A stretch of DNA of 64,000 nucleotides from contig NC_135772.1 in NCBI RefSeq assembly GCF_028453695.1, positions 4,588,001 to 4,652,000 on the forward strand. Reading direction: 5' to 3'. Both the position numbers and the translations under genes were made by a program. A model generated the notes under the pieces. It was given only the letters and a program-made list of their open reading frames with translations, searched no databases and had not been told where the DNA came from. The DNA comes from Augochlora pura. Its lineage: Eukaryota > Arthropoda > Insecta > Hymenoptera > Halictidae. This document shows, one piece after another, positions 48,401 through 57,400 of this stretch; within the stretch, counting starts at the first letter, position 1; every line of letters starts with the position of its first letter.

Positions 48401-51400
48401 GTTATTGATAAATCATTTAAAGCATACAATATACTAATCGAACGTCTTCTCTGCCAAGGCTGGTCTCTCGAGAAAAAAAACCAGTCCGTCCTTACGCGAG
48501 TCTGACAAACGTAAACCGATCCCCTGTTTCAGCGGCCTAGAGCGAGGAATAATTGCGAGCAGGATGGACACAAGGATGCTGCTCCAATTCCAGGAACACA
48601 TCTACATGTAGAACAGCGGCCGTGCCGCGTTTTATGGCCGCGAAGAATTCGTCGGGAACGCGCGGGTTTCGCGCGGCTGGTTTTTCTGGTGCGTCACCGG
48701 CGCGAATCCGTTCAACGGAGAATCATCCTGTGTATGCTGTTTAGTCATCGCGTCGAATTCACTGTCGCGCCGGAGCGCCGTTGCCCGCGGTTTTTCCTCG
48801 TCCCGTGCGCCGCGTCGTTATCCTCAATTTCCGAGATTTGCATCGCGAGACAAGTGTCGTTCAACCCGTGATAACAGAAGGCGAATATCGGGTGGCGAAG
48901 AATTTTTTCTCGATACGGAAATTATTTTATATTAAAGCGAATTCTTCGAGCTTCAATTATAGTAGTCGAATGTGACGAAATGGTAATTGTTAATGTTGTT
49001 AATTTATTTTTAAGTAGCTTATTTAGGTGCTGGAAGTTTTCTGCGAAGCAGTCGTCGAGATTTTTTGATTTTCTAGTGTGATTCGGAGTTTCTGTTCAAA
49101 GTGCGATGGGTCTATCTTAAAGAGCGTTTTTCGAGCTTTAATTTAAGCTCTTGTAAGTTAAGATATTCTGATGGGAATCGTTTTGAATCTCTATTTTAAT
49201 ATCGAGCCATTTTGCTTCGAATAAGCCATCGGAATTTTGCGATTTTTCGATGTCTATTTAAAAATTCTAGTCGACTAAAGTGAAGCTATTATTTGGATAA
49301 CAATATTTTATTTATAATATATAGTATCTTGTCTATAATATATAGTACCTTATCTATAATATCTGTATTAATTAATAGCCTAGAAATAAATATATAATAA
49401 ATAAATCTAGAAATTCCTCGAGCTTTATTTTATCAATTTTCTACTATCCAAGTAATAGCAATAAAACCATAGAAAATCCTCGATCAAACCTCTCCCTAGC
49501 TCACCCAATTCCATCCCTAATCAATGGAAACTAAAAAGAAATTCGCCTAACAATTTTAACTTCGAATCATCGAACTTCTACCACGCTGTAACCTAGTCCA
49601 CCCGCTAAAATCAGCTAATGAAAATTCCCAAAACGATTCGCAGTAACGAATGGTTCCCCATAGTAAACAGGATCGTTTCAAAAACGCATTATGATCAATG
49701 GGGCGAAGCGAAGCGTCTCGCGGAAAGTTTCAGCGTCCAGCGTTGGGTTCTCGTTGACCCAGAATCTGGAAACTAGTCGAACAACTGGTTCTCTATCTGT
49801 TCAATCGCGATCTGAAACGCGATGACCGATCGGTACGAAACGACGGCACCGTGCAATTTACGATGATTCAACGGGAGGGGGGGAGGAGGGGCCGTCTGGC
49901 CGCAAGAAGTTGAATGACTTAGGAATTAACGTCCGCGGAGCGCGTAGCCCACGCATGAAAGACTCTGACTTTCACCTATTGAGCTCCGCCGGACGACCCA
50001 CGGGAGATTTCCTTTGCTCGCGCATTCCTAAACGATATCGAAACACCCCGTTCTATTCTTATGTAACCGTGCCGAACGCGACCCTGGAGGCTCGCTTCGG
50101 TCGCGCGATAAATTCTTCGGCGCTGCGTTAATGGAAACACGAGCGTAGCGCACTGTTAGCCAGCGATTTTTAGTCAACACTGGAAAATTAATTTTTATAA
50201 TTAGAGGATCAAGCAAAGAGCAGAGAAAAATTAATAAAATTGCAGTTTTAGGAGACATTTTTAATTCTATAATTATATATAATTATAATATATATTATTT
50301 TATATTTCTTTTATATTTAATTTGGTCTCCTTCATTTTTCTGAGAAGATACACTTAGAAGCGCATCTAATAATTACGTGCGTCGTCAAAAATATTTATTA
50401 AAACACAAATTAATACGTTGTATAATATAAAATATATTTTAGACTGCAGTAATAATATTTTACTACAATATTACTTATTTAAATTAGCTCATAAATAAAA
50501 ATATAATATAGATAAATACAGCCACGTGGGTCTCGTCACCCCTCGCAACTTAATTAACACCAATAATCCCCATTTTATCATTCCCTAAATTATTTCGCCA
50601 AGTAAAATCGCCAACAATAGGGTTGCGTGACAGCAAAGAGTTCAGTAATTTAATTTAATTTAATTTAATTTAATAACTGATTCCAAGTGGCTTTGCGACA
50701 GTCGAGGTGCCATAAATATCTTCCAAATTCATTAATAAATAACTTCTGTATAAATTTAGATAAATTATAGAATAAATTAATACTATGAACATATGCCAAA
50801 AATCAATGCTTCCTATTCGCCTATTCCTTCTAATCGATATTCAAGCTATCATAATCAAGCGATCGATACCGCAGCTGTCGATCGTTAAACGCCAGCAAAT
50901 CGGCGGAGAAACAATCCGCGAGTCGCGTATAAAAATAATCAGGCACCGTGCATCCGAGCGCATCGTGATGTCACGCCGGGAGAATGCGCGCGTGCTGCGC
51001 GGAGACCGATGTATCGCCGCGGAAAACGCACGCGATTGTTGCAAAACGCGGACGATCTTCAATTTCGCGGCTAAATCGACGCCGACTGTTCCCCCGACGT
51101 CTTAGAACAATACATTTTTGTTAGCCGTCGAGAGGCATCAGCATTCGAACCTTGGGTACATCGTGGCATTAGGCTCCTCGGTCAGGCAGGAACTGATGAA
51201 CGTCCGTCGCCTAATTAAGGTCCCCGGTTAATCGTTTCGTTGCGTCGCCGGGATGTTGCAAAACTTGTTGAAATTGGCTGGTTAAACGTTCGCGCAAACT
51301 CCGTTTAATCTACGCTCCTTTCTCGGAATATCATCAAATTGATCGCGGAGAAGGTCTTCTAAAGAGATCGATAAATATGGCTGGTATTAAATATAAATTG

Positions 51401-54400
51401 TGCATTATCTAATAAAATGCTTGTTTAAATGATTATTCGAATAGGGAACTACTTGTTTGGAAATTTAAGTACCAGCCGAATTTTATTATTTATATATAGA
51501 CAGAAGTAGATGGTTTAAAAAATTCATTTCTTCTTTGTAAATACAATATTAATTGTTATACAACTTCCCAATTAAATAAACAATTTAATTATCTCTGCAA
51601 AGAGAAATATTTTCCTCGCAAAGAGTTCTAAATTCTCCATTTATTCTCCACACTATAATATAATATTTATTAATATATTCTTGATAATTGAATAAATCCT
51701 AGAAAACCAAATGACAGAAAACCAAAGAAAACTAATAAATAAGTATAAAGAATAACTGTCTTAAATTAGGTTCGCAGTGCAGAGAATGCGATGGCCTGGT
51801 CACGGGAATAGGTGAAAGAGTTAGAGAATCGCAGGATAGGCGCGTGCACGTGTCACAATGGCGTTCGAACGGGGGACATTGTTCTCTAGTCGTAATGGAG
51901 GGACCGGCGTCGTGTGTATGCCCATCGAAATCCATTCATTAAAACCGGCATTTGAATGACAGATGAAAAGTTAAGGGGCCACGGTAATCACGGTTCGCCG
52001 GTTATTATCATGTATTATTACGGCATTGTTCGAAGGAACGAGCACAAGGCTTCCCGCATAGTGTTTCGCGCGGCTCACGCATCGATCTATGAATCGCGGT
52101 TGCATCTCGGTGCAACAGATATTGTATATGTATATCCTCTGCAGCTCGGGTTAATCGGCGAACTTGCATCCCTGACACGACACCTGCACAAATTTTCTAA
52201 TTTCGAGGAAACGGTACTTTTGCGACGGCTAATAATCGACGACGGCGAAGCCTCTGTCAACCACTTGTTAACCATACTTCGATGACTATGACACGTGGTG
52301 GAGGCTTTTAATAATAACTCGTTAGGCACGAAAGCTGTTTCGTTCTTTTTTGACTGAGTAAAATTTTTAATTTGTCATTGTGAGTATTTAAATAATATTT
52401 GGATAGACGTAGGTATCTAATAAATATTATTAGTAATATAATAGATATTATTATATTGCAATAATATTATATTGATCAGTATATTATATTGATATTATTA
52501 CATTGATCACTATGTCACAGTGACACTATTTTAATTAATATTATTATTAGTCGTGCACAACAAATATTAATAGCCTTTTTGTATTGGTTGCACTTTTAAC
52601 ACTTTCTCAAACGCTGACGATTATAATAATTTAAAAATTATTCTGACACGTGATAAAAGAATATTTTAGTGGTGCTTCAGAGTCACAGCTGGCGTGCAAA
52701 GGGTTAGATACGAGGGGATTACTTTATCGCCCGTGCGGGTGGCCATGAATTATCTATTTTGAAATGTTAACCAAAGCGTAGTTGTAGCACCGGTCGAGCT
52801 GTTCTACAGGTGACAAGGTAATTTGACCATCGTAGGACCGGTTACAGGCGGAAGTGACGAAAATAAAGCCGTGCTGAAAGTCGCACAGTTAGCTCGTCTG
52901 CCAGTTTAAGACTACAATCGCGCGCCCACGCATGAATTATGCATGCCAGGGGATCGTGTATGAGTCAGCCGTAGTACAAATTACGCGTAGCCTGTGCTAA
53001 TAAAATAGCGCGGCTATTTGTCTATCACCTAGTTTTCATTAGAGCTCGCTAATAAAAGGAATAGAAATCATCGAAGACGTCAATTAATTTTTTCGAAATT
53101 AATTTAGAAATATAGAGCATAGTTCGATTGATTTTTCAATTATTTTCCGACTTCCTTGATCACTCATCTTCGTTTATTCTTAATTAATTTTTAAACAGGA
53201 CCGCGATAAGAATATTTTTTAGGGAAATTAACCCTTCAAGGCATTACTAAAATTCTGAGGCTCTGAAATTATGTTTATACCGACAAAGTTTATGTTTAGA
53301 AAATTGTTGAAAGTGAAACTGTTGGCATGAGTCACGAGAACCAATGTCATATGCAGAAAAATGCACTCTGCCACGTAAAATACTTGAAGCCTGAAAAATT
53401 ATCTTAGGTTTAATGGCTTCGTGTGCAAAGGCTTCAAAATAGTGAAGACTCTCTCACTGATTTTTCACTTATTTCCCCTGACTTGCCTCATCATTTATTT
53501 TCGTCGACATTTCAACAGTACGAATATTTCTTGGGAAACTAAAAATATCGTCTGTCGGATCATTTATTCGTCGCGTTCCCCCTCGCTATCTTTTCTATGT
53601 TTCCCCAACGAAATTCACGCATCGATCGCGGATCGATATCTAATTGGAGCTGTTCTTTGAAACGCGAATTGGAAACGACAATTGTTACCAGGTCCTCCTT
53701 CGTTTATATTCCCCATCATTTCTCTTTCAGTGAAAGATCGATTGTGCTCGAACGTTTTGCGTAGCGCGTTTCTGCAGGAACGAATTACCGAAACGCGCGT
53801 CGAACGCATCAACATTTTATCCAAAAACCCTGCTGTTGAAATCGGAGATTGTTGCTGAGTGCCCTCGCGTTTATTTTTGCAAAGCTTTCTAAAAGCTTCG
53901 TTGCGAGCCTGGACAAAGAAATAAAAATAAAAAGCAGAGAACAAAAATATATATTATAATACATCGAATAATTCGTGGAATAAAGAGAAATGTTTTCTTG
54001 TCAATTGGGACTCAAATATCATTTTATTTTATTTGTTTTAAAATAAGAAAAATAATTTGACAATTAACGCGAGGGTTTAACACAGGGTTTACTAAAATCC
54101 CTGCATAGTTAAAGCAATTTAATTAATTAAAGGGATAGTAGAAAGATAATGTTTATCTTAGGCGTGGTATTAGAATTCTTTGCTATTTCTACGACGTTCT
54201 AGTTAAATTCAGTTCGTTCAAATATAGTGCAATAAAAATTCAGTTTAATAATGCCAGTCACCGCGTCAATTTCCTAAGCGCTATTTGCAGAAACTATTGT
54301 CCGCCGCGTTCGTCCGTAGCCGGAATAAATGACACCTGTGTACCGGGAAAGCCGGCGTTCAACGAAAGTCCTAGATTTGCATCAAACGTTCCACATATCC

Positions 54401-57400
54401 AGACACGTTTCTCGATATACAGCCGGGGTCGAGCACCTCGTGTTTGGCGAACATGTCGCCATAGTAACTCTGCTGTCCTAGAAATTCCTCTGCGAGCATT
54501 ATAGGCCGGCGGTAGCCTCGTTGATTCTTACCGCTCGCATCGCGGCCGGCTTACGCGACCGCCGGCAAGAATCATTTAAAAAACTATAGAGTTTCGCGAG
54601 AGCATCGCGTGTCGAACAGCAAACTCTGTGCTTTGTTGCCTTCAGTCATTGCACCTCGTTTCCGTGTATCGCCCGGCCGTCTTGTCCTACAAATCGCTAA
54701 TTGATAAGAGCCACGTAACACTCAATTACGTTACCGCTTCTTTTTTCCTGCCGATCTAATCGTTACTGTTTTCTCATCGAGCGGATGCTTGTTTTATACG
54801 CGATAGCTTTTTTGCAGGCTTTAGGATCGGCTGCGATGCCGGCGAGAGCCACTGACTAACTGCGAATTTGTTGTGCAAGTTGCTGTTTTATAGGGGATGG
54901 TAGAACGTGGGTATTTACTTTGTTCAGCAGGTTTGGAAACAGTGACTTGAGGAGATTTAATTTATTTCCAGTTTTCTTGCATTTATTTTTATTTCATTTT
55001 CATTCATCTTATTTATTTTTATCTATTTTTATTTATTCTTATATATTCTCTTGCATTCTCATTTATATTCTCATTTATTTTTATTTATTTTCATTTATTC
55101 TCATTTATTCTATTTTGTTCGCATTTCTTCTCATTTATTTTTTTATTCTCATTTATTTTCATTTATTCTCATTTATTCTCATATAACTTTATCTATTCCC
55201 ATTTACTTTTATCTATGCATTCTGCAAAAGATTCGCGGTGGCACGAGTAATCTATCATTAATTTTTTGCCGTAACCTTGACATAAACTGTCATTAACTTT
55301 TTGCCAGTGGCACACATAATTTCACATATTTTATGGACGCTGTAGATATAGGCTATATAGCGGAAAACGATACGGAGCTTATGTTTATGAATACAAAGCC
55401 ACCTTAGATAAAACGTTCCCATTTGCCCGAGTCAGCTGACTCATACAGAAAGACTTGTGCATATTAAGATAGATTGGTTACGACATAAATGACGGAATAT
55501 ACTGAAATTTACTGGATACCTTAATTCACAGCTTACGATTTATATTAACATGCTACGAGAATAGCAATATTAATCGTTGAACCATCAAAATAATTCAAGT
55601 AACAAATAGTTTAGGATTACAGCATTTCTTTGGATTTTTAAATAATTATTTAAATTGATTTGCAGTTACAGAAGTCTACGAACAGCTGATATAGAGTATT
55701 AATTAATGAAAAATATACAGACTCCCCGAAATATTATCTTCTCTCCGCGACAAATGTTTAACGTGTCGCGGAATCCAGCGCGACGTGAGTAGAAAAATTA
55801 CGATTATCGATGAGTCAGAAGGTGATCGCATTATTTATAGATGAATTTTTTACTGTATTAAATTGATCTTAGATTTCCACGTGGTGACGCATTGGTTTCG
55901 CGCGGAGCATATGTTGCAGGCATTCCTGCATCGAAAATTGAAAATAGACACGAGAGAAAGTGAACGCGCACTTGCCAATTCGATAAAACAGATAAAATAG
56001 TTCAACTCTGAATATTCTATATTATTAGTATTATACTATCAGTATTATATAATAGTCCTATATCAGTCTGACGTTTAATTCGCGTTACCGATGCAGGCGA
56101 TTTTAGTATTATGCTAATTGCACAATACGTAGCCCGCTCAATGATATCGCTAAGTGAAGAGATTGTTAACCAGATAGCAAAGTAAAGAGATTATGAAAGA
56201 GATAATTAATAAAGATTACGAAACAGGCACGTTAATGTTTAGCGACCGACGAAGTAGAAAATACACCATGAGATCATAAAACTATTTTTAATCATCACGG
56301 GGCGGACACATTTGACGTTTCTTGGCAACGATAAGTGGATCAATCACTGCATTCATCTATGATTTATCCTTCGTTAACTATATCAATATAATGCAATTTA
56401 TTGAAACTATTTTTCTAGATATTATATCATAATTCATTTATATATTTTTAATGCATTCGGAACTTAGGCGTCTAAGAGCAATTTATATAATACAGGGAAA
56501 ATTGAGAAAATTGAGAAATTAATAACTGGAACGTTAATTACGCTTTCGATTCTCTTGCGCTACGCGAGCAATTTTACCAGCATGTTAATCAACGTGTTAA
56601 AATCTCTATACACGCGAACGTCTGTCTAATATTACGCAATTGTTTGCTCAATTAGCGACGAGAGATAAATGCGGCACGATGCGTCGATCGTGTTCTGAAC
56701 ATTTATGAACATGATTGAATCGTGAACGTATATTGTAAAACTTTGCGTACTTGTACATGCGTGAATGATAGGTGTAGTGATCCGTATGTATAATACATGT
56801 AATGATCTGTATGTATAATACATGTAATGATCCGTATGTATAATACATAAACGATCCATATGTATGATATACATACAGCGATACATTCGTATCAAGTAAA
56901 ACAATGCAATACTTCCGAAAATTCCGAATGGAATTCTCACACACGGTTAAACTCTTCCCGGTATCTATTACAATGTACAGTCAGGGACAAATATAACTAC
57001 ACGCCGTTTAAAACAGCATGAATAATTTTGCTCGGACTAAACTCAATGACTTTTCTTTCAACGGAAATGCAGCGAAGAAAAGAAGAGTGAGATTCTCTTT
57101 TTAATTTAATTATCACTGTAAATAATTAATAATAAAAGTATTCTAACCGTTAGAGGAGGTATTCTAGTTTATAGTTAAAGTATGGATCTGGCATTTCGTC
57201 ATCGTGGGGAGCTCGTTTCCGGCCGAGAAGGCTCGTTGGATGACAATCGATTTCGAGCGTGGCCACCGACGGCGGATTCGAACGAAAGAAAGTTCGTCGG
57301 ACTTTCCATCGCGGCGAAGACGGTACTTTCTAAAACATAACGCGTTCCTTTCCTAACCCTTTGACTACGGCGCCTGTAGACGGTTCGTGTAATAGAATTC

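Noticed and set aside
51956..52285. 109-codon plus-strand frame in FRRS1 intron 1
   Set aside because: Opposite strand to the host gene, no domain pattern, and a rival minus-strand frame overlaps it. Treated as chance.
54920..55296. 88-codon hydrophobic plus-strand frame
   Set aside because: Low-complexity translation of a TTTATTCTCA array, not a membrane protein.
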